Shown one piece after another: positions 1 through 8,194 of a stretch of DNA of 64,000 nucleotides. The position numbers were made by a program, and so were the translations under genes. Source of the DNA: Streptomyces noursei (GTDB lineage: Bacteria > Actinomycetota > Actinomycetes > Streptomycetales > Streptomycetaceae); assembly GCF_016917755.1 (NCBI RefSeq), contig NZ_CP070326.1, positions 8,804,001 to 8,868,000 of the forward strand, in the 5' to 3' direction. Below the pieces are notes generated by a model. The model did not search any database, was not told the DNA's origin, and was given only the letters and a program-made list of their open reading frames with translations. Positions within the stretch are counted from its first letter, which is position 1; each line of letters begins with the position of its first letter.

Positions 1-18
1 TCCCCCGCCGCCGCGCCG

Positions 19-1239
19 TCAGGACCGCACGGCGCACGCCTCCGGCGTCGGCGCGGCGGCCCGCGGCGCCGCGTCGGTCGCGGACCGTGGGCCCCCTTCC
101 GGCCGGGCGCCGCGGAACAGGTCCGGCAGCAGGGTGAGCAGCCCCAGGACGGCGAGCCCCGCGCCGAGCCACAACGGTGCCCGCAGCCCGTGGGAGTCGA
201 TGACCAGGCCGCCGAACGACGAGCCCACGATCACCCCGAGGGTGATGAAGGAGGAGTGCACCGAGTTCACCAACGGACCGGCGTTGCCCGCGCGTTGGAC
301 CCGGGTGGCCATCGCCGGGTTCATGGTCACCCCGACCAGCCCGATGCCCAGCATCATCGCCACCGCCGGGACGGCCAGGTGGGCCAGGAGCGCGAAGCCG
401 GCGAGGAAGAGGGCGTTCAGCGTCAGCCCGACGACCTGGACCCCGACCGGGTGCCGGTCCGCGAGGCGCCCCACGACGGTGTTGCCGACAACGGTGGCCG
501 CGCCGTACGCGATGAGCAGCAGCGGGACGGTGCCGGTGGCGAAGCCGGTGACCTCGGTGAGGACGGGGTTGAGGTAGCTGAAGGCGGCGAAGGTCGCCCC
601 GATGATCAGGGTGCTGGTGGAGAACGCCAGCCACAGCCGCGGCCGGCGGAAGGCGACCGCCTCCTCCCGTATGCCCCCGCCGCCCTCGGCCCGAGCCGTC
701 CCGGGCACCCCTGCGACGGTGGCCGGCGCCACCAGCACCGTCATCCCGGTGATCACCCAGAACGCGGCCCGCCAGCCGAGGTGCTCGCCGACCAGCGTGG
801 CGAGCGGCAGCCCGAGCAGGGTGCCGAGCATCAGGCCGTTCATGACCACCGCGATGGCCCGGCCCCGGATCTCCGGGCGGACCAGTTGGACGCAGAGCGA
901 GACGGCCACGCCGAAGAACGCCTGCGCGGCGACCCCCGTGACGATCCGGGCGGCCATCATCACGCCGTAGTCCGACGCCAGGGCGGCCAGCACATTGCCG
1001 GCCAGGAAGACCCCGAACAGCGTCGTCAGCGCCGTCTGGTGACGGAGCCTTCGGACGGCGAGGGTGAGGATCGGCCCGCCGACCGCCATCGCCACCGCGT
1101 ACGCGGTGATGAGGTAGCCGATCTCCGGGATCCCCACGTCCAGTCCCCGGGCCATCTGCGGCATCAGTCCCGCCACCACGAACTCGCTGGTCACCATGGC
1201 GAAAACCCCCATGGCCAGCACATATACGGCGCGCTGCAC
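19..1239 (-). CDS. MFS efflux transporter (DHA1-like)
   Basis: Multi-pass membrane protein of the major facilitator superfamily, drug/arabinose-efflux (DHA1) branch, probably exporting a small molecule across the cytoplasmic membrane. Hydrophobic segments alternate along its 406 residues, and the first helix carries the SEFVVAGLMP motif typical of this branch. The open frame extends up to 1302, but its first ~20 codons would lie on an operator-like palindrome (1258-1275). I therefore prefer GTG 1239 (protein starting VQRAVYVLAMG), preceded by AAAGG about 13 nt upstream. The reading frame is intact to a TGA at the left edge. Two near-identical palindromes upstream suggest repression by a TetR-type regulator, which is not encoded next to it in this window. 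Family is clear; the substrate cannot be read. Confidence 0.88.
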   Translation of the reverse strand: MQRAVYVLAMGVFAMVTSEFVVAGLMPQMARGLDVGIPEIGYLITAYAVAMAVGGPILTLAVRRLRHQTALTTLFGVFLAGNVLAALASDYGVMMAARIVTGVAAQAFFGVAVSLCVQLVRPEIRGRAIAVVMNGLMLGTLLGLPLATLVGEHLGWRAAFWVITGMTVLVAPATVAGVPGTARAEGGGGIREEAVAFRRPRLWLAFSTSTLIIGATFAAFSYLNPVLTEVTGFATGTVPLLLIAYGAATVVGNTVVGRLADRHPVGVQVVGLTLNALFLAGFALLAHLAVPAVAMMLGIGLVGVTMNPAMATRVQRAGNAGPLVNSVHSSFITLGVIVGSSFGGLVIDSHGLRAPLWLGAGLAVLGLLTLLPDLFRGARPEGGPRSATDAAPRAAAPTPEACAVRS

Positions 1240-1257
1240 TCCGCCGACACCACCTTT

Positions 1258-1275
1258 CACAACCGATCGTTCCAA
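1258..1275. promoter_or_regulatory. Operator-like palindrome, copy 1
   Basis: Quasi-palindrome centred on CGATCG (CACAACCGATCGTTCCAA) just upstream of the preferred MFS start. Its 15-bp core AACCGATCGTTCCAA (1261-1275) recurs exactly at 1370-1384. This is the size and symmetry expected of a TetR-family operator. No experimental site is known to me. Confidence 0.5.
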
Positions 1276-1366
1276 TATGAAGGCAGGCGAAGGCCCCTGC
1301 ATTCACAGGGGAGATCGACCGGGCCGAACGCCCCCCGGCCCCGCCCGCGCCGACCCTACCGCACCT

Positions 1367-1384
1367 TTGAACCGATCGTTCCAA
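1367..1384. promoter_or_regulatory. Operator-like palindrome, copy 2
   Basis: TTGAACCGATCGTTCCAA; the arms TTGAACCGA and TCGTTCCAA are complementary except at two positions. It shares a perfect 15-bp core with copy 1, 109 bp away. It lies between the divergent-side MFS promoter region and the 3' end of the LigD-polymerase gene, so it most likely serves the MFS gene. Confidence 0.5.
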
Positions 1385-1407
1385 AACTATGCGGCGGACT
1401 CCGCGGG

Positions 1408-2313
1408 CTATACGGGCCGTCGGTCGCCGCGCGGCACCGGACGGGCTCGGGCCGGGCTCAGCAACGGCGCGTGCAGATCGCCGTAGCGCTCCCTGCGCCC
1501 GGCGATCTCGTCGAAGAGGAAGGTGAGTTGCCCCGGTTCGGTGCAGCCCGCGACCTCGTCCCAGGTGACCGGGGTGGAGACGGTCGGGGTGGCCCGGGCG
1601 CGCAGGGTGTAGACGGTCGCGGTGGTCTTGGCGGCGGCGTTCTGCGAGAAGTCGACGAAGACCTTGCCGGGCCGCAGCGCCCGGGTCATCTTGTGCGTGA
1701 CCAGGTCCCCCAGTGCGGCACCGGCCTCGACGGCCAGCGTCCGGGCGTAGGCCGTGGTGCGGTCGGCGGGGGTGGGCTCGACGGGCACGACGAGGTGCAG
1801 GCCCTTGGAGCCGCTGGTCTTGACATAGGCGTCGAGGCCGTCGGCGGCCAGCCTGTCGCGCAGCCAACGGGCGGCGGCACAGCACTCCACGACGGTGGCG
1901 GGGGCGCCCGGGTCCAGGTCGAAGACCAGCCGGTCGGCCATGCCGGGCGCGCCGCAGGTCCACTGCGGGGTGTGCAGTTCGACGACGAGGTTGGCGGCCC
2001 AGACCAGCGAGGCGAGGTCCTGGAGGAGCACCTGGCGGGCCGGACCCGACCTCGAATGGGGGACCTCGCAGCTCTTCACCCAGGAGGGGGCGCCGGGCGG
2101 CACGTTCTTGGTGAAGAAGCGCTGGCCGTCCGGCCCGTCGGGGTAGCGGAGGAAGGACACCGGGCGGTCGTGGAGGTGCGGGAGCAGCGCGTCCGCGGTG
2201 GTGGTGCAGTAGTGCAGCACCTCACCCTTGGTGGTGCCGGTCCCGGGATAGAGGACCTTGTCCAGGTTCGTCAGCGAGAGGCGCCGCCCCTCCACGACGG
2301 TGATCGGCGACAT
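1408..2313 (-). CDS. LigD-type polymerase/primase domain protein (NHEJ)
   Basis: Stand-alone polymerase domain of the bacterial non-homologous end-joining ligase LigD (archaeo-eukaryotic primase fold), 301 residues. It would add and fill in nucleotides at broken DNA ends held by Ku. Visible family features: LDKVLYPG near the N-terminus, the metal-binding DLDPG motif (RLVFDLDPGAP), and the SGSKGLHLVVP nucleotide-binding segment. No ligase or phosphoesterase domain is attached; the frame ends right after the polymerase domain. I chose ATG 2313 (MSPITVVEGRR); upstream in-frame codons would overlap the divergent ku start. It is transcribed away from ku with only 31 bp between the two start codons, so they share a promoter region. 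Confidence 0.9.
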   Translation of the reverse strand: MSPITVVEGRRLSLTNLDKVLYPGTGTTKGEVLHYCTTTADALLPHLHDRPVSFLRYPDGPDGQRFFTKNVPPGAPSWVKSCEVPHSRSGPARQVLLQDLASLVWAANLVVELHTPQWTCGAPGMADRLVFDLDPGAPATVVECCAAARWLRDRLAADGLDAYVKTSGSKGLHLVVPVEPTPADRTTAYARTLAVEAGAALGDLVTHKMTRALRPGKVFVDFSQNAAAKTTATVYTLRARATPTVSTPVTWDEVAGCTEPGQLTFLFDEIAGRRERYGDLHAPLLSPARARPVPRGDRRPV

Positions 2314-2344
2314 ACCATTGAGAATCCCACACAAGGGACGAACC

Positions 2345-3439
2345 ATGCGATCTATCTGGAATGGGTCCATATCGTTTGGCCTGGTCACCATCCCCGTGAA
2401 GACCTACAGCGCCACCGACCGCACCTCGTCGGTCTCCTTCGTCCGCATCCACGAGAAGGACGGCGCACCGATCCAGTACCGCAAGGTCTGCGAACTGGAC
2501 GGTACGGAGGTGCCGAACGAGGAGGTGGGCAAGGGGTATCAGCCGCCCGGCGACGAGGTCGTCGTGCCGATCACCGACGAGGACCTGTCCCGGCTGCCCA
2601 TGCCGACCGCCAAGACGCTGTCGATCCTCTCCTTCGCCGACCCCTCCGAGATCGACCCGCTCCAGTTCGACAAGGCGTACTACCTCGGCCCCAACGGGGC
2701 CTCCGCCGTCAAGCCGTACGCCCTGCTGCGGGAGGCGTTGGAGCACCACGCGAAGGTCGCGATCGGCAAGGTGGCGCTGCGGGGGCGGGAGACCCTGGCC
2801 ATGCTGCGGGCGCACGACGGGGCGCTGGTGATGCACGCCCTGCTGTGGCCGGACCAGGTCCGTTCCGCCGAGGGGATCGCGCCGGAGGCCGTCAGGATCC
2901 GCGAGAACGAGATGAAACTGGCCGAGACCCTGATGGACTCGCTGGGCGCACTGGACCCGGCCGAACTCCACGACGACTACCGCGAGGCGGTGGAGGAACT
3001 CGTCGCCGCGAAACTTCAGGGCGGCACCCCGGCCGCACCCGGCGCCCAGGCCGTCCCCGGCGCCCAGGTCATCGATCTGACGGCGGCGTTGGAGCGGAGC
3101 GTGCGGGCCGCCCGCGGCGGCACCTCGGGCACGGCCGGGGACGGCGCGGAGGCCGCCTCGGTCACCCCGATCCGGGGCCGCGGCACGGCCCGCAAGAAGA
3201 CGGCGGCGAAGCAGCCACCGCCCGCGAAGGACGTCGCCGCCCGGACCACGGGCACGAGGACGACGAAGGCCACCAAGACCGCCGCGGGGAAGACCGGCGG
3301 CGCCAAGGCCAACACCGGCACGGCGCGCGCCGGTTCGTCCACCGAGGCGAAGACCCCGGCCGACCGCGGCGCCACCGGGAAGACCGCGACCAAGAAGCAG
3401 ACGCGGGCGAAGCGGACGACGAAGCCCACGGCGTCCTAG
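2345..3439 (+). CDS. ku: Ku homodimer DNA end-binding protein
   Basis: Bacterial Ku, 364 residues, which forms a ring on double-strand break ends and recruits LigD-type enzymes. The start ATG 2345 (MRSIWNGSISFGLVTIPV) is the invariant Ku N-terminus and has AGGGA 7-12 nt upstream. The Ku core fills about residues 1-255, including YRKVCELDG and the KPYALLREAL region. After about residue 255 there is a long low-complexity tail rich in Ala, Lys, Thr and Gly, ending KRTTKPTAS. Such basic tails on actinobacterial Ku proteins are thought to bind DNA non-specifically. It is divergent from the LigD polymerase gene. Confidence 0.96.
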   Translation: MRSIWNGSISFGLVTIPVKTYSATDRTSSVSFVRIHEKDGAPIQYRKVCELDGTEVPNEEVGKGYQPPGDEVVVPITDEDLSRLPMPTAKTLSILSFADPSEIDPLQFDKAYYLGPNGASAVKPYALLREALEHHAKVAIGKVALRGRETLAMLRAHDGALVMHALLWPDQVRSAEGIAPEAVRIRENEMKLAETLMDSLGALDPAELHDDYREAVEELVAAKLQGGTPAAPGAQAVPGAQVIDLTAALERSVRAARGGTSGTAGDGAEAASVTPIRGRGTARKKTAAKQPPPAKDVAARTTGTRTTKATKTAAGKTGGAKANTGTARAGSSTEAKTPADRGATGKTATKKQTRAKRTTKPTAS

Positions 3440-3495
3440 GGTCCGCCCACCGCGGGCCCGAACGGCCGGGTCCGCCGTTCCTCTAGAGTCACGGC

Positions 3496-3909
3496 ATGGC
3501 TTCAGACGAGGGGATGACCACCGCCCGGGTCGACAGTTGGATCTGGTCGGTACGACTCACCAAGACGCGCTCGGCGGCCGCGGCGGCCTGCCGGGCCGGG
3601 CACGTGCGCGTCAACGGCGAGCGGGTGAAGCCCGCCCACGGCGTGCGGCCCGGCGACGAGGTGCGACTGCGGCAGGCCGGCCGGGAGCGCATCGTGGTGG
3701 TGACCCGGCTGGTGCGCAAGCGGGTGGGCGCCCCGGTCGCCGTCGAGTGCTACGTCGACAACAGCCCGCCGGCTCCGCCGCGGGAGGGGATCGCGGTCAT
3801 CGCCGTGCGGGACCGCGGCGCGGGCCGGCCCACCAAGCGCGACCGCCGCGAACTGGACCAGCTGCGCGGCCGGCTCGGCACCGGCCCGGACCCCGACGAC
3901 CGTCCGTAG
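3496..3909 (+). CDS. S4-domain RNA-binding protein (HslR/Hsp15-like)
   Basis: Small basic protein of 137 residues with an N-terminal S4 RNA-binding domain (VDSWIWSVRLTKTRS..., VRVNGERVKPAHGVRPGDEV). It resembles Hsp15, which binds 50S subunits carrying stalled peptidyl-tRNA. The C-terminal third is Arg-rich (GRPTKRDRRELDQLRG), also seen in Hsp15 relatives. It starts at ATG 3496, 56 bp after ku, and may be co-transcribed with it. Convergent with the next gene, from which it is separated by 9 bp. Confidence 0.88.
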   Translation: MASDEGMTTARVDSWIWSVRLTKTRSAAAAACRAGHVRVNGERVKPAHGVRPGDEVRLRQAGRERIVVVTRLVRKRVGAPVAVECYVDNSPPAPPREGIAVIAVRDRGAGRPTKRDRRELDQLRGRLGTGPDPDDRP

Positions 3910-3918
3910 GAGCGTGCC

Positions 3919-4383
3919 CTACGGCATGTCGGGCAGCGCGTCCACGTAGACCCACTGCCCGTCCTCGCGGACGAAGCGGCTGTGCTCTTCCTGGCTGTCG
4001 GTGTGGCCGTGCACGGTGTAGTGCGCGCGGAAGGCGACCGTGCCCTCGGCGTGGAAGGCGGTGCCGCCGGTCGCGGCGAGGATCTCCAGGCGGGTCCAGC
4101 GCTGCGCGGGGTCGAGTTCGAGGGCCGCGGGGCGGGTCGTGGAGTGCCAGCTGCGCAGCAGATAGGCGGTGTCGCCGACGGCGAAGGCACTGTAGCGGGA
4201 ACGCATCAGCCGCTCGGCCGTCGGCGCTGTGGCGCGGCCCTGGTGGAAGGGGGCGCAGCACGCGCCGTACGACGCCTCACGACCGCACGGGCAGGGCGCG
4301 TCCTCGGTGATCGTGGGCGGCGCGGGCGGCTGCTGCCGGGTCCGGCGCTTCGGGGTTCTCGACGGCTTTTTGGGCTTTGACAC
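3919..4383 (-). CDS. YchJ-family protein with SEC-C motif
   Basis: 154-residue protein of the YchJ family (UPF0225). It has a Lys/Arg/Pro-rich N-terminal leader, then the metal-binding SEC-C-like motif CPCGREASYGACCAPFH at about residues 31-47. An NTF2-like domain follows, with the family landmark LMRSRYSAFAVGDTAYL and the terminal DGQWVYVDALP. The biochemical role of the family is unknown. Convergent with the S4-domain gene. Confidence 0.87.
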   Translation of the reverse strand: MSKPKKPSRTPKRRTRQQPPAPPTITEDAPCPCGREASYGACCAPFHQGRATAPTAERLMRSRYSAFAVGDTAYLLRSWHSTTRPAALELDPAQRWTRLEILAATGGTAFHAEGTVAFRAHYTVHGHTDSQEEHSRFVREDGQWVYVDALPDMP

Positions 4384-4576
4384 GCCACGATTGTGCCGGG
4401 TGCGGCGGAGCCGGTCCGCGCCGGGCGAGGTGTCGGCCGGTCAGGATCCCATGACCGTGGCCCATTTGAGGGATTTCCCCGACAAATACTCCATTTGCAG
4501 CTTTTCTTGGCTTGATACCGGCGGTGAGGCTGGAAGAACTCACGGTGACCGTCCCCACACCCAGGAGAGAACCCTC

Positions 4577-4771
4577 ATGATTCTGTCCATTTCCGGCGTC
4601 GTCCTGCTCGGTGTCATCGTCTTCCTCTTCTTCCGCAAGGACGGCCTGAAGTTGTCCCACGCCCTGATCTGCGCGCTCTTCGGGTTCTACCTCGCGGGCT
4701 CGGCCATCGCGCCCAGCATCAAGGCCGGCGGAGCGAGCCTGGCCAGCCTCCTCGGCGGGATCAAGCTCTAA
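4577..4771 (+). CDS. smeA: Small sporulation membrane protein SmeA
   Basis: 64-residue membrane peptide with two hydrophobic segments (about residues 3-19 and 31-50) separated by FFRKDGLKLS. Starts at ATG 4577 with CAGGAGAG just upstream. The size, topology and position directly before an FtsK/SpoIIIE-like gene match SmeA of S. coelicolor. There SmeA is a sporulation-specific protein reported to target the translocase SffA to sporulation septa. Assigned from that arrangement and general resemblance, not an alignment. The 170-bp gap to sffA suggests one operon, or a read-through from a sporulation promoter upstream of 4577. Confidence 0.75.
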   Translation: MILSISGVVLLGVIVFLFFRKDGLKLSHALICALFGFYLAGSAIAPSIKAGGASLASLLGGIKL

Positions 4772-4942
4772 GGCACCCCGACCGGGCGGGCCCCGCCCGT
4801 CCTCCCCACCGCGCGACGCCGCCCGTCCCACCGGCCGTCCGGACCGGTCCGTCCCGTCCGGGCGGCGGCGCGCGAAACCCGCCCCGGCTCGCCTCCCACG
4901 CCGAGCCGGCCCGCCGCCCCTACGAGCACCAGGAGACCCCCT

Positions 4943-6580
4943 GTGGCCCGGCGCCCCCTGCCCCGCATCCTCACCAGCAACGCCCTGACCAGCAGCGCCC
5001 CGATCGCCCGCGGCCGCGAGCTGGCGCGGACCGCGGCCGACGGCGCGACCGACGTGCTCCATCCGCTGATCACCATCAGCCGGGGGCTGCGCCGGCTGGT
5101 GGCGGCCGGACGGGGGCGCTGGGCCGCGACGCCCAAGGAGCAGCGCGGGCCGCTGTGCTTCCTGATCGGCGCGGGGGTGCTGATCGTGGGCGTGGCGCCG
5201 TACGGTCCGCTGCTCGCGCTGGTGGCGCTGATGGCGGTGGCGGCGTGGCTGGGCCGGGACCAGCCGCAGGTGGCGGAGCCCGGCCCGAGCGAGGCGGAGA
5301 CCGGACGGTTGCAGGCGCTCTACGAGGCACTGGTGCCGTGCTTCTCGGACGAGGGCGACCCCAACCCCCTCTACACCCATGACGGCGACTGGCAAGGGGC
5401 GTTCACCGCGTACGCCTTCGACGAGGACGGGCGGCCGGCGCGGCTCCGGCTGAAGTACCCGGCGTACTTCCCCGACGGCGAGGACGAGTGCCGGGTCCGC
5501 GTCGAGCAGCTGCTGCACGCCAAGTCCGGCCGCGGCCGGGAGTACCGCTTCGACTGGGACGAGGCGGCCAACCAGCTGGTGATGACGGCGCTCGGGCCGC
5601 TGCCGTCGGACATCGCGGCGCAGCCCTTCGTGACCTCGCCGGGCGAGACCGTGCTCGGCTTCACCGACCCCGAATCCGTGCAGCGGACGCTGCCGGTGGT
5701 GTGCGGGGGCGCGCCGCAGGACGTGCCCCCGGTGGTGTGGCGCACCGGCCGGCGGTCCACCGAACCGCACCTGCTGGCGCTGGGGCAGCCGGGCGCCGGT
5801 GGGACGACGCTGCTGCGCTCGATCGCGCTCCAGGCGCTGCGGCACGGCGACGTGGTGGTGATCGACGGCGGCGGCTCCGGCGAGTTCGGCTGCCTGGCCG
5901 GGCGGCACGGGGTGCTGGCGGTGGAGAGCGGGCTGGCGGGCGCACTGGCGGCGCTGGAGTGGGCGGCGCACGAGACGGAGCGGCGGCTGGTCGCCGCCAA
6001 CCGGGCGCAGCAGTCCGGGCAGCCCGCGCCGGCGAACACCCGGCGGCCGCTGTGGATCATCGCGGACCGGCTGACGGCGCTGTCCCACCTGGCCTCGGTG
6101 GAGGGCCGGGACGACCCCCAGCGGCTGCTCCAGGTGCCGCTGCGGCACGGCCGGGCGGCCCAGGTGACGGTGGTGGCGGCCGACCAGTTCGAGACCGCGG
6201 AGCTGCTGAGCGACCCGGTGCGGGCCCACACCAAGGCGCGGATCGTGCTGGGACCGGCCACCGCCGAGGAGGTGCGGGCGGTGCTGGGCACCCAGCCGCA
6301 CACCACCCCGCTCCCCCAGGTGCCACCGGGCCGCGGCTACGCCCGGCTCGGCAGCGGCCCGGTGCTCCGCCTCCAGGTGCCGGCCACCCCCGACCCGTAC
6401 GACGACGCCACCGGTGAGGCACACCGCCAGGCGGTCCTGGCACTGCTGCCGGAACGCACCGACCCGGCGGACGCGGCGGGGACGCCCGCACCCACGCACC
6501 CACCGGTGTCGTTCGCCAAGCACGGCGACGCGACGCCGGTGGGCGGCGGGGACTCCGACGCCCCCACCGCCCACGCCTGA
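4943..6580 (+). CDS. sffA: SpoIIIE/FtsK-like protein SffA
   Basis: 545 residues beginning at GTG 4943 after CAGGAGACC. An N-terminal region of ~70 residues is followed by two adjacent membrane segments (about 70-103), then a soluble part related to FtsK/SpoIIIE motor domains. In the expected Walker A position it reads GQPGAGGTT (residues 281-289): glycine replaces the usual catalytic lysine. A Walker-B-like stretch VVVIDGG follows. In S. coelicolor the smeA-sffA pair acts in chromosome partitioning and septation in aerial hyphae. Whether this protein hydrolyses ATP is uncertain because of the missing lysine. The proline-rich C-terminus looks disordered. Confidence 0.8.
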   Translation: MARRPLPRILTSNALTSSAPIARGRELARTAADGATDVLHPLITISRGLRRLVAAGRGRWAATPKEQRGPLCFLIGAGVLIVGVAPYGPLLALVALMAVAAWLGRDQPQVAEPGPSEAETGRLQALYEALVPCFSDEGDPNPLYTHDGDWQGAFTAYAFDEDGRPARLRLKYPAYFPDGEDECRVRVEQLLHAKSGRGREYRFDWDEAANQLVMTALGPLPSDIAAQPFVTSPGETVLGFTDPESVQRTLPVVCGGAPQDVPPVVWRTGRRSTEPHLLALGQPGAGGTTLLRSIALQALRHGDVVVIDGGGSGEFGCLAGRHGVLAVESGLAGALAALEWAAHETERRLVAANRAQQSGQPAPANTRRPLWIIADRLTALSHLASVEGRDDPQRLLQVPLRHGRAAQVTVVAADQFETAELLSDPVRAHTKARIVLGPATAEEVRAVLGTQPHTTPLPQVPPGRGYARLGSGPVLRLQVPATPDPYDDATGEAHRQAVLALLPERTDPADAAGTPAPTHPPVSFAKHGDATPVGGGDSDAPTAHA

Positions 6581-6587
6581 CGTCGTC

Positions 6588-8093
6588 TCAGGCCACGAAC
6601 GCCTGCGGCGGCTCCGCCTCCACCGACGCCCCGGTGGCCACCAGCCGGGCGGCCCTGGCCAGCCGGATCGCGGCCTCGTCGGCGACCGCGCCGCTGACCG
6701 TGAACGGCAGCCGGACGAAGCCCTCGAAGGCGCCGTCCACACCGAACCGCGGCCCGGAGGGGACGCGCACCCCGAGCCGCTCCCCCGCCTCGGCGATCCG
6801 GGAGCCGGAGAGTCCACCGGTCCGGGCCCAGAGGGTCAGACCGCCCCGCGGGACGCTGAACTCCCAGTCGGGCAGGTGCCGGTGGACCGCCTCGACGATC
6901 GCGTCGCGGTTCTCGCGGGCCTGCTCGCGGCGTATCCGGACGGCCTCCTCCCAGCCGCCGCCCTCCAAGAGGGAGGCGATGGCGAGCTGTTCGAGGACGG
7001 GCGAGCCGAGGTCGGAGTAGGCGCGGGCGGCGACCAGGCTGCGGATGATGTCGGGCGCGGCCCGCACCCAGCCGATCCGCATCCCGGCCCAGAACGCCTT
7101 GCTGGCCGAGCCCACGGTGATCACCGCGCTGCCGGCCGGGTCGAACGCGCAGACCGGGCGGGGCGGTTCGGTGTCCGGGTCGAGCACGATCTCGGCCATG
7201 GTCTCGTCGACCACCAGCAGGGTGCCGGCCGAGCGCGCCGCGTCCACGAGGCGGCGGCGCTGGTCCTCGGTGGCGAGGCTGCCGGTGGGGTTGTGGAAGT
7301 CGGCGACGACATAGGCCATCCGGGGCGCGGCATCGCGCATCACCTGGCGCCAGGCCGGAATGTCCCAGCCCGCCAGCCGCTCGCCGAGGGCGACCGGGAC
7401 GAGGCGGGCGCCCGCATCGCGCATCAGCTGGAGGATGTTGGCGTACGAGGGCGAGTCGACGGCCACCCGTTCACCGGGGCTCGTACACAGCCGGCAGATC
7501 GCGGCGACGGCGCCCATCGCGCCGGTGGTGACCATGATCTGTTCCGGCATGGTGGGGATGCCGCGGGCGGTGAAGCGGTCGGCGAGGGCCTGCCGCAGGA
7601 CCGGCAGGCCGGCCGGGTAGTCGCCGTGGGTGTGGGCGTAGAGCGGCAGGTCGGACATGGCGCCCTGGACGGCGCGGGTGAGCCAGGGCTCGGGGGCCGG
7701 CAGGGCGGCGCAGCCGAGGTCGATCATCGATCCTGCGGCCTCCGGCGGGAGCGGTTCCAGGCCGCGGGTGGGCAGCGGGTTGCCCGCCGGGACGGCGGTC
7801 CAGCTGCCCGAGCCGCGCCGGGACTCCAGGAACCCCTCGGCGCGCAACGCCTCGTAGGCGGCGGCGACGGTGGTGCGGCTGACGCCGAACGCGGCGGCCA
7901 GCTCGCGCTCGGCGGGGAGCCGGGCGGCGACCGGCACCCGACCTTCGAGGACGAGCCGGCGGACGCCGTCGGCGAGGCTGCGGTAGGCGGGCAACTTCCG
8001 CCCGTTTGCGGTGAGTTCGGCGGCCCGCGGGTCCTGCGACCGGAGCAGCCGGGCGAGTTGGGGCGCACCCACCGCGGAGGTCCACTGCGCCAT
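6588..8093 (-). CDS. yczR: MocR/GntR-type regulator (YczR-like)
   Basis: 501-residue fusion of a GntR winged helix (about residues 36-100; RLPAERELAAAFGVSRTTV) to a class-I aminotransferase-like domain. The PLP-binding lysine is K332 in VGSASKAFW. MocR proteins use PLP as an effector to control a neighbouring gene. Here the divergent neighbour is a YczE-type membrane protein, the classic YczR-YczE arrangement. ATG 8093 gives a complete HTH. The 101-bp intergenic region carries inverted ATTGG half-sites typical of MocR operators. The effector in the cell is not readable. Confidence 0.9.
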   Translation of the reverse strand: MAQWTSAVGAPQLARLLRSQDPRAAELTANGRKLPAYRSLADGVRRLVLEGRVPVAARLPAERELAAAFGVSRTTVAAAYEALRAEGFLESRRGSGSWTAVPAGNPLPTRGLEPLPPEAAGSMIDLGCAALPAPEPWLTRAVQGAMSDLPLYAHTHGDYPAGLPVLRQALADRFTARGIPTMPEQIMVTTGAMGAVAAICRLCTSPGERVAVDSPSYANILQLMRDAGARLVPVALGERLAGWDIPAWRQVMRDAAPRMAYVVADFHNPTGSLATEDQRRRLVDAARSAGTLLVVDETMAEIVLDPDTEPPRPVCAFDPAGSAVITVGSASKAFWAGMRIGWVRAAPDIIRSLVAARAYSDLGSPVLEQLAIASLLEGGGWEEAVRIRREQARENRDAIVEAVHRHLPDWEFSVPRGGLTLWARTGGLSGSRIAEAGERLGVRVPSGPRFGVDGAFEGFVRLPFTVSGAVADEAAIRLARAARLVATGASVEAEPPQAFVA

Positions 8094-8116
8094 GAAGATC
8101 AGTCCACCTTCCCCGA

Positions 8117-8172
8117 ATTGGCTCTACATTGCGAGCCCGGACATGCCACATGGTGGCACGCACCAGTCCAAT
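8117..8172. promoter_or_regulatory. Probable YczR operator region
   Basis: The yczR-yczE intergenic region contains ATTGGCT at 8117-8123 and the inverted AGTCCAAT at 8165-8172, and between them the palindrome GCCAC-ATG-GTGGC (8145-8157). Spaced inverted ATTGG half-sites are typical of MocR-family operators. The exact protected site is an inference. Confidence 0.45.
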
Positions 8173-8194
8173 CCTGCCAGGAGGGGGAAGAGTC

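Noticed and set aside
190..3486. Very long plus-strand open frame across the MFS, LigD and Ku genes
   Set aside because: It is antisense or out of frame to three well-supported genes; long chance frames are normal at ~70% G+C.
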